Shown: piece by piece, positions 55,984 through 64,000 of the stretch | Layout of the letters: each line of letters opens with the position of its first letter | Position numbering within the stretch: position 1 is the stretch's first letter | NCBI RefSeq assembly: GCF_003076755.1 | Contig: NZ_QDKM01000007.1 | Span: forward strand, 62,001-126,000 | Direction: 5' to 3' | From: Pararhodobacter oceanensis | GTDB taxonomy: Bacteria; Pseudomonadota; Alphaproteobacteria; Rhodobacterales; Rhodobacteraceae | DNA length: 64,000 bases | The notes under the pieces: model-generated | What the model saw: only the letters and a program-made list of their open reading frames with translations | Databases searched by the model: none | Told to the model about the DNA's origin: nothing | Made by a program: the position numbers and the translations under genes

Positions 55984-55999
55984 CCGGCTGCGAATATGG

Positions 56000-56028
56000 G
56001 CGGGCGGCACCCTTTTGGGGCCGCCCGC
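56000..56028 (+). terminator. terminator-like hairpin after the PRC-barrel gene
   Basis: Perfect 9-bp stem GCGGGCGGC/GCCGCCCGC (56000-56008 with 56020-56028), 17 bp after the stop; weak T content after it. Confidence 0.5.
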
Positions 56029-56140
56029 TATCGGCGTTCAGGCAAAGGCAACACAGGGCATTCGACCGCCCGAGACCTGCCCGACCGCCGCGCCCATCGC
56101 CCGTGATTGTCGACTTAACCCTTTAACATCGCGAGAGATT

Positions 56141-56758
56141 ATGTGGGACTGGCTGGCGGATAACGCCTCACTTGTGCAAGCGGCGGTGGGCGCGATCACC
56201 GCCTTTGTCTGGCTGTTCTACCTGCAAATCCTCGTCTCGGGTTTGCGGCGTCAACGGCGCACCGATATCCTGATCCACCTCGGCGGCAGCCAGACCCTCG
56301 ACGCCAGAACCTTTGTCAGCAACCTTGGCTTCGAGCCGATCTATGTGCTTGAAATCCTGCTGACCGTCTGGACCGGCGACGGCGCCCGCGAGACCTCGAT
56401 TGTCGACCGCACCGAGACCCCGAAAAAGGATCTCACCACGCCCAGCGCGACGACTTTTCAAGGACCGCTCAAAACCGGAAATTTCGTCGATATCGGCAGC
56501 GTGCAGGACCTGTTGCAGCGCGCCCGTGGCAATATGACCGATGTGCTCGACAATGACGCGGTTAACCGGATCGAAGTGAAAGTGGCGGCGATTTCGGCGG
56601 CAAGCTCGGCGATTGTAGCGGCCAAACGCCAGTTCGAGGTTGAACCCGCAGAAGGCGACTGCCGCATCCGCCCGCGCACCCTCTACGCCACGCAAATCCG
56701 CTCGATCTGGGGGCGTTATTTCCTCAAGCGCGAGCTGCAGGCACGGTTGACGGAATGA
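56141..56758 (+). CDS. single-helix membrane protein of unknown function
   Basis: 205 aa. One N-terminal transmembrane segment (~14-34, AAVGAITAFVWLFYLQILV), then a soluble region with alternating strands (DILIHLGGSQTLDARTFVSNLGFEPIYVLEILLTVWTGDGARET). No catalytic motif recognised. The stop overlaps an ATG for the ExoD frame (ATGA), so both may form one unit. The ATG at 56141 was chosen because the membrane segment follows; the longer frame reads through the PRC-barrel terminator. Confidence 0.6.
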   Translation: MWDWLADNASLVQAAVGAITAFVWLFYLQILVSGLRRQRRTDILIHLGGSQTLDARTFVSNLGFEPIYVLEILLTVWTGDGARETSIVDRTETPKKDLTTPSATTFQGPLKTGNFVDIGSVQDLLQRARGNMTDVLDNDAVNRIEVKVAAISAASSAIVAAKRQFEVEPAEGDCRIRPRTLYATQIRSIWGRYFLKRELQARLTE

Positions 56759-56847
56759 CCGCGAACCTGCGCAATAAAGCTGGCACGCTTTGTCCCGATG
56801 CGGACCCTGCAGTGACAGCCCCCGCAGCCCCGAAGCAAGGGACCGAT

Positions 56848-57432
56848 ATGAGCGACGACCATGCCCTCAGCGATGTTCTTGACCGGCTCGAGGCGGCGCT
56901 CGGCGACGGCGACATCAGCGTGCAGGACGTGATTGAAACGCTGGGCGCACGCTCTTTTGCCTCGGTGATGCTGCTGTTCTCGCTAATCGCCGTATCGCCT
57001 GCCAGCACGATCCCCGGCGTGACCACCAGCGTGGCGATGGTCACCTTTCTGGTCGCCGCGCAGATGATGATCGGGCGCCGCCACTTATGGCTGCCCGCGC
57101 TGATCACCCGCCGCCAATTGCCCGCAGCCAAGCTGGCCCGCAGTATCAAATGGCTGCGCCGCCCCATCGGCTTTGTCGAGCGTCATTTGAAAGCGCGGTT
57201 AACCTTCTTATTGCAACCGCCGTGGCTGTATCTGCCGCTAGTGCTGGTGATGTTCCTCTCGGCGCTGATGCCGATGATGGAGTTTATTCCCGCCTCGGGC
57301 AGCCTTGCGGCAGCGGTGATCGCGCTCTTTGCCGCCGGATGGTTAACCCGCGACGGCGCGCTGGTCGGGGCGGCGGTTCTGGTACTGCTGGGCATCCCCG
57401 CGTTGATCTGGAGCCTCGGCCTCCCGGGTTGA
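56848..57432 (+). CDS. ExoD-family membrane protein
   Basis: 194 aa from this start. LSDVLDRLEAALGDGDISVQDVIETLGARSFASVMLLFSLIAVSPASTIPGVTT is the ExoD signature, followed by three more hydrophobic segments and RRPIGFVERHLKARLTFL. ExoD was linked to exopolysaccharide production and alkaline tolerance in Sinorhizobium; the molecular role is unknown. ATG 56848 has AAGGGA upstream and starts near the family domain; an in-frame ATG at 56755, overlapping the previous stop, would add 31 residues and cannot be excluded. Confidence 0.82.
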   Translation: MSDDHALSDVLDRLEAALGDGDISVQDVIETLGARSFASVMLLFSLIAVSPASTIPGVTTSVAMVTFLVAAQMMIGRRHLWLPALITRRQLPAAKLARSIKWLRRPIGFVERHLKARLTFLLQPPWLYLPLVLVMFLSALMPMMEFIPASGSLAAAVIALFAAGWLTRDGALVGAAVLVLLGIPALIWSLGLPG

Positions 57433-57597
57433 GAGGCAGAGTGTGGCGGGTGTTTATGGCCATGCTCACGCCCTCACATACATCCCATAGGGGAATGCCC
57501 CGTTTCGTCGCAGTGAAAATCGCAAAGACACAGAAACACCCCCGCACAACTCACTGAACAAACCAACCACCCTCAAGCCGCACCACTACACAGCACG

Positions 57598-57632
57598 AAA
57601 AAAGGGCCCCGCAATTTCCTGCGGAGCCCCAA
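57598..57632 (-). terminator. intrinsic terminator of the OmpA-like gene
   Basis: GC stem with one mismatch (GGGGCTCCGC with GCGGGGCCC) and, on the minus strand, TTTTTT after it; 30 bp downstream of the stop. Confidence 0.8.
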
Positions 57633-57662
57633 GCTTATCGTCCTTAAACGCCGGCTAACCCG

Positions 57663-59567
57663 TTAACGTTGCCCGCGCAGCAGGCCGGTGATCCGGCGCA
57701 CCGCGACGCGGCGGTTTTGCTCTTCCGCCTGTTGCGTGCGGATCCGCAGGTAGCGTTCGCCGTAGCCCTGCACCACCATATTCTCGGCCGGCACATTGAA
57801 GTATTCGCTCAGTGCCAGAGCCGCAGATTCGGCGCGGCGGTCCGAGAGCAGCAGGTTATACCCCGCATCGCCCACCGCATCGGTATGGCCCTCGATGAGG
57901 AACACTTCGGTCGGGTTCTCGCGGATGATATCGCGCATCAGCACTCCGATTTCGCGCAATTGCTCGGCCTGCGAGGCACGGATCGCTGCTGAACCGGTGG
58001 CAAAGGTGATGCTGTCCAGCGTGATCTCGGGCGCAAGGTCGCGCACCTCTTTGATCTCGCGGATCTGGTTCAGGCTAAAGCCGCGCCCCGCGACCCGTTC
58101 ATCCGCCGCTTGCAGCGCCAGACGCAGGCTCTCGCGGTCGGTGCTTTCGCGGTAATCAAACCGCTCATAGGTCGGTGCTGGCAGGGTGCTCACATCGACC
58201 GGCTCGACGGCCTGCGTGTCGTCAAAGATCACATATTCGCGCCCGTTCGGCTCGATATGCACGCGGCGCAGCGCGCGTCCGGCGGGGTTGCGCACGGTGA
58301 TCACGCGGGTGCCGCTGGGGCGGGTGACGACGGTGCGGGTGGTGCCGTCGGCATAACGCTCGGTGCGCACTTCCGAGCCGGGTTGACGCAGCAGCGCGTC
58401 ATCGTCTTTAAGCAGCTGATACTCGCCCTCTTCATCGACCACCACCACGCGGTCGCCGGTATTCGCATCGACCCGCTGGCCGCTGCTCAGGATCGCGCCA
58501 ACCGCCAAGGCACCCAAGGTGAACAGCCCCGCGCGCTCAAGGTCGCTCAACCCGCTGCCACCCGAGGCTTGCGCTTCTGCCGAGGCGGTTTCTGCCGCGC
58601 CATCCTCGGGGGTCCATTCGCGAAATTCCTCACCGCTGGAGCGGCTCGTGGTTTCGGTGACGGTCTCTACGGTCACATCGGCCGAGGCACCGGAGTCGAC
58701 CTCGCTACCCGCAGCAAGCGCCTCGCGAGCACCTTCGCTCAATGTGCCAGCGCAGTCGATCAGTGCGTTACCCGACTGGGTCACATCGGCGCAATCGCCG
58801 CCCAAATCCAAGGGCGCGGCAGCATCGGCCGGAGCTTCGGCCATTGTATCTTCAGAGACCTCGCCCTGTTCCTCAACCTCGGCTTCGGCTTGGGTTTCGG
58901 TTTGGGCTTCAACTTCCGCTTCAGCCTCTGCCTCTGACTCAACTTGTGCCTCAACCGACGGCTCGTCGGTGGCCTCAGTCTGCGCATCGGCGGCAATATC
59001 TGCATCTGCCTCGACAAATGCACCGGATTCTACAGCCGCTGCATCAGCTTCAGCTTCAGCCTCAGTTTCGGCAGAGACCTCCGCCTCGCCTGAAGCTTCC
59101 GCTGCGGACAACTCACCGGCCAGATCGTCAACACTCGGCACACTCTGGGTAGCCGCATCAGCAGCGGCCTCCGCCTCGGCGCCAGCCTCCGCTGCCGCAT
59201 CGGCCCCGGTATCGCCCGCAAAATCGCCGCCATTTTCGACCGTGGTATCCCCTTGCGCCTCAACCTCGGCCTGATCCTCGACCTCAACTTCGGCCTCCGC
59301 TTCACCCTCGGCTTCAACCTCAGGCTCACCGGTCAGTGCATCTCCCGCAAACGGTAATTGCTGGATATGAAGTTCACAGGCCAAAGCATCGATGATCCCG
59401 CTCTCGGCGCAGACCTCTTCATTCGAGCGCGGCGTGTCTTGCTTGAACCCGGCCGCCGCCGTCGCGCGTTCTTTCGCGGCAGCGGATTGGGCCAATGCAG
59501 GCAAGGGTTGCATCATCGACAAGGCCACAAGCATTGCCGTGGTGGAGCGAAGGGACGCGGAATTCAT
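57663..59567 (-). CDS. OmpA-family protein with very long acidic repeat region
   Basis: 634 aa. Signal peptide (TTAMLVALSMMQPLPALAQ), then ~200 residues of Glu/Ala/Val-rich low complexity (many EAEAE, EVEAQ blocks, ~80-250), a short hydrophobic helix (AGLFTLGALAVGAILSSG) near 350, and a beta-rich segment with VITVRNPAGRALRRVHIEPNGREYVIF. The C-terminal OmpA/MotB domain (~510-625: LDSITFATGSAAIRASQAEQL, EVFLIEGHTDAVGDAGYNLLLSDRRAESAALAL) should bind peptidoglycan. No eight-strand barrel is seen. ATG 59567 has AGAGGAAAA upstream. Similar proteins exist in Rhodobacteraceae; the acidic length is unusual. Confidence 0.82.
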   Translation of the reverse strand: MNSASLRSTTAMLVALSMMQPLPALAQSAAAKERATAAAGFKQDTPRSNEEVCAESGIIDALACELHIQQLPFAGDALTGEPEVEAEGEAEAEVEVEDQAEVEAQGDTTVENGGDFAGDTGADAAAEAGAEAEAAADAATQSVPSVDDLAGELSAAEASGEAEVSAETEAEAEADAAAVESGAFVEADADIAADAQTEATDEPSVEAQVESEAEAEAEVEAQTETQAEAEVEEQGEVSEDTMAEAPADAAAPLDLGGDCADVTQSGNALIDCAGTLSEGAREALAAGSEVDSGASADVTVETVTETTSRSSGEEFREWTPEDGAAETASAEAQASGGSGLSDLERAGLFTLGALAVGAILSSGQRVDANTGDRVVVVDEEGEYQLLKDDDALLRQPGSEVRTERYADGTTRTVVTRPSGTRVITVRNPAGRALRRVHIEPNGREYVIFDDTQAVEPVDVSTLPAPTYERFDYRESTDRESLRLALQAADERVAGRGFSLNQIREIKEVRDLAPEITLDSITFATGSAAIRASQAEQLREIGVLMRDIIRENPTEVFLIEGHTDAVGDAGYNLLLSDRRAESAALALSEYFNVPAENMVVQGYGERYLRIRTQQAEEQNRRVAVRRITGLLRGQR

Positions 59568-59888
59568 AGCATTTTCCTCTCTGAAATTCGCTGGAAACTC
59601 ATCGCCCACAGCGGGCGTCTATCAGGCAACAACCAGTAATTTTCAAAACCGTTCCCCCATGCTCGGGCGCATCAGCGACACCCCGCGCATCCACATCCCT
59701 TGCCCAGCGCCTACCGGATTACGGTTGAATTACAGGCGCCTAGCAACACGCCTCCCGCCTGCGCAGAGTGCCGCGCAAGGGCTCTATAGCGGGCTCACTA
59801 TTTCTTGACATAGGCGCGATTTTTGCGGCTGATAAAGGCGGAGGATAGGTGTAAACCGCCATGTACACCGCAATCATGGAAACGGACC
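59568..59888. other. 321-bp divergent intergenic region (OmpA-like / histidine kinase)
   Basis: Holds both promoters. On the plus strand TTGACA at 59805-59810 is a good -35 element, with TGATAA at 59830-59835 a spaced -10 candidate (19 bases). A 12-codon open frame MYTAIMETDRAN (59861-59899) starts after GGAGG and ends inside the kinase start region. No gene otherwise. Confidence 0.4.
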
Positions 59889-62828
59889 GTGCAAATTGAC
59901 CTTGATGCGCTTTTTGCCAAAGCGCCTTCGCCCTATATGCTCGTGGATACCGACTTGCGGATCGTCTGGGCCAACGCCGCTTATCTGGCGGTGACAGGAC
60001 GCACACAGGCGCGATTGATCGGGCGCATCCTGACCGAGGAATTTCCCGCACCGCCCGAGTCCCTGCCCGACCAGATGCTGCGCGGCTCGTTCAAACAGGT
60101 GCTCGAGACCGGCGAGGCGGACCATTTGCCGCTGATCGCCTATCCGATCCACGGCCCCGACGGCCAGCTTGAAGAACGCTATTGGAGCGCCACCCATACG
60201 CCGGTTCTCAACGCCGATGGGGCGGTCGCCTATATCTTGCAAAACACCGTGGATGTCACCGATCTGCACCGCGGCGCCCATGGCGGTGGTGACGGCGCTG
60301 GAGACGGTGGCGCACCCCTCAATCTGGGCGTTGACACCACCGGCCGCAGCGCCGCGCTTTTGCAGCGTGCCGAGGCGGTGGCCAATGAAAATCTGGCGCT
60401 GGGTCAGATGATGGATTTCTTTCAGTCCGCCTTTGATCAGGCCCCCAGTTTCATGGCAATCGTGAACGGCCCGGAGCATGTGTTTCAGGTCGTCAATCAG
60501 GCCTATTCCGATCTGACCGGCCACCGCGATATCCTCGGCAAATCCGTGTCCGAGGCGCTGCCAGAGATCGCCGGACAGGGCTTCCTCAATCTGCTCGATC
60601 AGGTCTATACCAGCGGCGAACCGGTCTCGTTCACCGAGATGCCGGCGCAGATCCAATCCGACCCGAATGCGCCGCCCAGTCTGCATTTTATTGACTTCAT
60701 CTATCATCCGCTCAGCGACCGGACCGGCAAAACCGTCGGTATCTTTGTGCAGGGCCATGATGTCACCGGCAAAAAGATCGCTGAAAAACAGCTCACCGCC
60801 ACGCGGGAGAAATTCCGCACCATGGCGCAGACCATGCCCAATCAGGTCTGGACCGCCGATAAGGATGGCGCGCTGACCTGGCTCAACCAGCGGACCTATG
60901 AGTTCACCGGCTACAGCGAGGGCGAACTTTACGGTGCGGATTGGGCGAAGGTGGTGCATCCCGATGATCTTGCCACCACCGTCGAGAACTGGGCCGGAGC
61001 GATCGTCGAGGGCAAAACCTATGAGGCCGAGTTTCGCATCCGCAAAGCCGACGGCAGCTATCGCTGGCATATCGTGCGCGCCTCGCCGCTCCATGCGGAT
61101 GACGGCACGCTGAGCGGTTGGGTCGGCACCAATACCGATATCGAGGACCGCAAGAACACCGAGGCCGAGATCGCCAAGCTCAACGCCACGCTGGAGGCGC
61201 GGGTGGCCAAGCGCAACCGCGAATTGGAGGCGGTGCATGCGGCACTGCGCCAGAGCCAGAAGCTGGAGGCGATCGGCTCGTTGGCGGGCGGGATCGCGCA
61301 TGACTTCAACAATCTGCTGCAGGTGGTGACCGGCAATCTGCAAATCGCGATGCGCGGCATGGCCGCCGAGAGCGAGGCGCGGGCGCGGCTGGAGCAAGCG
61401 ATGCGCAGCGTCAAACGTGGCGCGACGCTGGCCTCGCAACTGCTGTCCTTCGCCCGCAAACAGCCGCTGGCGCCGGTGGTGATCAATCTCAGCCAGTTGA
61501 TCTCGGAGACCAGCGAGATCGTGCATAGCGCGATTGGTGAGGGGGTCGAACTGGAGATCGATCTCGCCGAGGGGCTGTGGAACACCAATATCGACCCGAA
61601 CTCGATGGAGAACGCGCTGCTCAACCTCGCGATCAACGCCCGTGACGCGATGGAGGGGCAAGGCAGGTTGACGGTCACCGCCTGCAATATCGAGATCAAA
61701 CCGGAGGCCAGTCCGCCGCATCCCGATGTCGGTGCCGGTGAATATGTGCGGATTTCGGTGGCGGACAGCGGGAGCGGGATGACGCCTGAAACGCTGGAAC
61801 GGGTGTTCGAACCCTTCTTCACCACCAAATCCGACGGTCATGGCACCGGTCTCGGCCTGTCGATGGTCTATGGGTTCGCCAAACAATCGGGCGGCTATAT
61901 CAGCCTCGACAGCGAAGTCGGCGCGGGCACCACCTTTCATCTGTATCTGCCGCGCTCGCATGAGGCGGTGCAGGAGCTGCCGGGTATGGCGGATGCGGGG
62001 CTGGCCGGTGGCTCCGAGCGGATCCTGCTGGTCGAGGACGATGAGGATGTCCGCGATACCGCACGGCATTCCTTGCAGCAGCTGGGTTATCAGGTGACCG
62101 AAGCCGGTGATGCCGAGGCGGCGCTGCGGTTGTTGGCGGGCGGGGAGCGGGTGGATCTGTTGTTCACCGATGTGGTGATGCCCGGCAAGATGAGTGGCTA
62201 TGATCTGGCGCTCAAGCTGCAGGAATTGCACCCCGAGGTGCCGGTCTTGTTCACCTCGGGCTTTGTTCAGGATCAGATCATGCATGACGGGCGGCTGGAT
62301 GAGGGGGTGGAGTTGCTTGGCAAACCCTACAGCCAGACCGAATTGGCGCGCAGGCTCCGCGAGATGCTGGGTAGCGCGGGGGTGGCCGTCGAGATCAGCC
62401 AGCAGGAGCAGCCGGAGGCGGCGGAATTCGCGCCGCGGGCGGTGGAGGCCGCGCGGGGCGGACAGCTGCGGGTGCTGGTGGTCGAGGATGACGCGTTGAT
62501 CCGGCTTGATCTGGTGCAGATGCTGCGCGAGGCGGAGTTCGAGGTGATCGAGGCGGGCACGGTGGCGAAGGCGCTGGAGCTGCTGACTTCGGCGCCGGTG
62601 GACCTGTTGATCACCGATGTCGGCCTGCCCGACCGGACCGGCGAGGAGCTGGCCAAGGAGGCGCGCGGGCTGCAGGCCGACCTGCCGGTGATCTTTGCCA
62701 CCGGCGGCATGGATGTGCCCTCGGCGGCCTCGCTGGGCAATTGCGAGGTGCTGAGCAAACCCTTTGGAGATATCGCCCTGATGGAGAGTATCGAGGCGGC
62801 GATGTGTCGGGATCGCAAGACCGCGTGA
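59889..62828 (+). CDS. PAS-PAS-PAS hybrid histidine kinase with two receiver domains
   Basis: 979 aa from a GTG start. No transmembrane segment, so probably cytosolic. Three PAS folds (~10-140, ~175-300 and ~310-430, the last with WTADKDGALTWLNQRTYEFTG and a PAC tail), a coiled coil, then a HisKA domain with the phospho-His about residue 471 (GSLAGGIAHDFNNLLQ). The HATPase domain has NLAINARDAMEG, DSGSGMTPETLERVFEPFFTTK and GTGLGLSMVYGF. Two receivers follow: phospho-Asp about 760 (FTDVVMPG) and about 910 (ITDVGLPD). FNN-type kinases include light and redox sensors; the signal is unknown. The start is uncertain; a TTG at 59823 would add 22 residues. A reverse frame of nearly equal length is a GC shadow. 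Confidence 0.88.
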   Translation: MQIDLDALFAKAPSPYMLVDTDLRIVWANAAYLAVTGRTQARLIGRILTEEFPAPPESLPDQMLRGSFKQVLETGEADHLPLIAYPIHGPDGQLEERYWSATHTPVLNADGAVAYILQNTVDVTDLHRGAHGGGDGAGDGGAPLNLGVDTTGRSAALLQRAEAVANENLALGQMMDFFQSAFDQAPSFMAIVNGPEHVFQVVNQAYSDLTGHRDILGKSVSEALPEIAGQGFLNLLDQVYTSGEPVSFTEMPAQIQSDPNAPPSLHFIDFIYHPLSDRTGKTVGIFVQGHDVTGKKIAEKQLTATREKFRTMAQTMPNQVWTADKDGALTWLNQRTYEFTGYSEGELYGADWAKVVHPDDLATTVENWAGAIVEGKTYEAEFRIRKADGSYRWHIVRASPLHADDGTLSGWVGTNTDIEDRKNTEAEIAKLNATLEARVAKRNRELEAVHAALRQSQKLEAIGSLAGGIAHDFNNLLQVVTGNLQIAMRGMAAESEARARLEQAMRSVKRGATLASQLLSFARKQPLAPVVINLSQLISETSEIVHSAIGEGVELEIDLAEGLWNTNIDPNSMENALLNLAINARDAMEGQGRLTVTACNIEIKPEASPPHPDVGAGEYVRISVADSGSGMTPETLERVFEPFFTTKSDGHGTGLGLSMVYGFAKQSGGYISLDSEVGAGTTFHLYLPRSHEAVQELPGMADAGLAGGSERILLVEDDEDVRDTARHSLQQLGYQVTEAGDAEAALRLLAGGERVDLLFTDVVMPGKMSGYDLALKLQELHPEVPVLFTSGFVQDQIMHDGRLDEGVELLGKPYSQTELARRLREMLGSAGVAVEISQQEQPEAAEFAPRAVEAARGGQLRVLVVEDDALIRLDLVQMLREAEFEVIEAGTVAKALELLTSAPVDLLITDVGLPDRTGEELAKEARGLQADLPVIFATGGMDVPSAASLGNCEVLSKPFGDIALMESIEAAMCRDRKTA

Positions 62829-63371
62829 CACCCAATGTCCCGCGCGTGGGACAAATTCAAGGCGTTGAAATCACGCGGGAATTTTTGTCGGGTTTACGGA
62901 CTGTTTACCATGCTGGACGGCGCGCCGAGAGTTTTGGTGACGTGGCAGGCGGGCCGGAGGCTGGCGATCTGGTGAGCGAAGCCGAGGCTGCTGCGCTTGA
63001 TTTGGCGAGAGGGAATTGGCCGTTTGGTGTCGGATTGGCATCGGCCAGTTGCAGTGAAATTCAGGCGGGAGTCTCGGGCGGTAGGCAGCAAGCTGTCGCG
63101 GTGAATTGAAGGGCTCGGATAGGCGCTGACAGGCTTTGGCCGTCACCGCATCGGCCCGCCGGAATTGCCGCTGAATGGTGCGTCAATTTCAGGGCCGTAG
63201 ATGCGCTTTGCCCCCTCATAGTCACCCAGCGGCGGCGGTGTTGCGGGAAGTGAGCCGCGCGGCACCGCCACCAGTGGGTGAGTTCACGTTGAACGGTCTC
63301 TTGGCGGGGGCGGACTGGCTTTGCCCGCCTGCCCCGCGCCAGTCCTAGAAACCCTAGCAACTGTGCCCCGC
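62829..63371. other. 543-bp gene-free region between the kinase and arsH
   Basis: No supported gene. There is one inverted repeat, GGACTGGC/GCCAGTCC (63312-63319 with 63338-63345), 27 bp downstream of the arsH stop on the minus strand, that may help end arsH transcription. Confidence 0.5.
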
Positions 63372-64000
63372 TCAGATCGCCTTTTGGTTCACCCGCCGCG
63401 ACAGCTCGGCGGCGCTTTCCTTACGCTCGGAATAACGGTCGAGCAGATAGGGTTTGTTATCGCGGGTGAGCAGGGTGAATTTCATCAACTCCTCCATCAC
63501 ATCAACCACACGGTCATAGAATGGCGAGGGGTTCATCCGCCCCGCGTCATCGAATTCCAGAAACGCCTTGGGGGTCGAGGACTGGTTGGGAATGGTCAAA
63601 AGCCGCATCCAGCGCCCGAGAATGCGCAACTGGTTAACGGCATTGAAACTCTGCGAGCCGCCCGAAACCTGCATCACCGCCAGCGTCTTGCCCTGCGTCG
63701 GACGCACCCCGCCCAGCGACAGTGGTATCCAGTCGATCTGGGTCTTCATGATGCCGGTCATCGCGCCGTGGCGCTCGGGCGAGCACCAGACCATACCCTC
63801 GGACCATGTGACCAGATCGCGCAGTTCTTGGACCTTGGGATGATCGGCCTCGGCATCATCGGGCAGCGGCAGGCCCGAAGGGTTGAAACTGCGGGTCTCG
63901 GCGCCGAGGCTGGTGAGAATGCGGGCCGCCTCTTCGGTCATCAGGCGGCTGAACGAGCGGTCGCGCAGCGAGCCATAGAGCAGCAGGATACGCGGCGCAT
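63372..64000 (-). CDS. arsH: ArsH-type NADPH-dependent FMN reductase (5' truncated)
   Basis: The frame runs off the right edge of the window; 208 residues are visible. [28 protein letters not shown] is the flavodoxin-like FMN-binding start of ArsH, and [78 protein letters not shown] is the family core. ArsH oxidises organoarsenicals or reduces quinones and gives arsenical tolerance. No arsR, arsC or acr3 is in view, since they would lie beyond the right edge. Confidence 0.92.
   Translation of the reverse strand, partial: APRILLLYGSLRDRSFSRLMTEEAARILTSLGAETRSFNPSGLPLPDDAEADHPKVQELRDLVTWSEGMVWCSPERHGAMTGIMKTQIDWIPLSLGGVRPTQGKTLAVMQVSGGSQSFNAVNQLRILGRWMRLLTIPNQSSTPKAFLEFDDAGRMNPSPFYDRVVDVMEELMKFTLLTRDNKPYLLDRYSERKESAAELSRRVNQKAI

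Noticed and set aside
59874-62831. 985-codon open frame antisense to the hybrid kinase
   Set aside because: The plus-strand frame has clear PAS, kinase and receiver motifs; the antisense frame has none and follows from high third-position GC.
62829-63371. Small coding regions in the gap before arsH
   Set aside because: Frames present lack ribosome-binding sites, recognisable domains and plausible starts.

Overview
GC-rich, gene-dense chromosomal DNA from an alphaproteobacterium, most likely of the Rhodobacteraceae/Roseobacteraceae. The evidence is the aerobic (cobG/cobF/cobN) cobalamin gene set, an mmsA/mmsB valine pathway, a TmpA/TmpB phosphonate pair, a DUF4177 protein, and the protein-level flavour of the housekeeping genes. 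No rRNA, tRNA, prophage, transposase or CRISPR array was seen.

Layout. 1-2.7 kb: end of a cation antiporter-like protein, coaD, a CBS-domain protein and a LysR regulator. 2.8-8.6 kb: valine/isobutyrate catabolism (mmsA, acyl-CoA dehydrogenase, 3-hydroxyisobutyryl-CoA hydrolase, mmsB), interrupted by a copper protein and palindromic repeats. 8.6-19.3 kb: envelope and housekeeping genes (Atm1-type ABC exporter, LysM protein, PagL-like deacylase, sulfotransferase, gatB, lipoprotein, YbjN, DUF4177, bolA, dnaJ-like). 19.5-22.6 kb: two membrane proteins and cobS (cobaltochelatase). 23-27.2 kb: methionine gamma-lyase, an AceE-like 2-oxoacid dehydrogenase and an Lrp regulator (mdeRAB type).

27.3-48.8 kb is a large aerobic cobalamin cluster. 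The nucleotide-loop genes (cobV, cobT, cobU) run leftwards and bluE-cbiB-cobC run rightwards. cobO-cobQ run leftwards. A cobalamin riboswitch then heads a long rightward operon: DUF1636-cobW-cobN-G-H-I-J-(cobK inverted)-L-E-M-B-A-F. Most rightward genes overlap by 1-8 bases. The chelatase subunit CobT and bluB are not in the window.

48.8-64 kb: an aldehyde dehydrogenase, an SH3 protein, a LysR-tmpA-tmpB phosphonate locus, a group of small stress-type genes (host-attachment-like, PRC-barrel, small membrane protein) with ECF-type promoters, an ExoD protein, a long acidic OmpA protein, a hybrid histidine kinase with two receivers, and the start-truncated arsH.

A plausible common thread (inference) is propionyl-CoA. 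Valine degradation and methionine gamma-lyase plus the oxoacid dehydrogenase both yield it, and its further use through methylmalonyl-CoA mutase needs the B12 made by the central cluster. The most unusual signals are a family of about 130-bp palindromic repeats in two tandem pairs, a run of GGAAC-N17-SGTT promoters, cobK embedded in reverse with overlaps at both ends, and cobS without its partner cobT.
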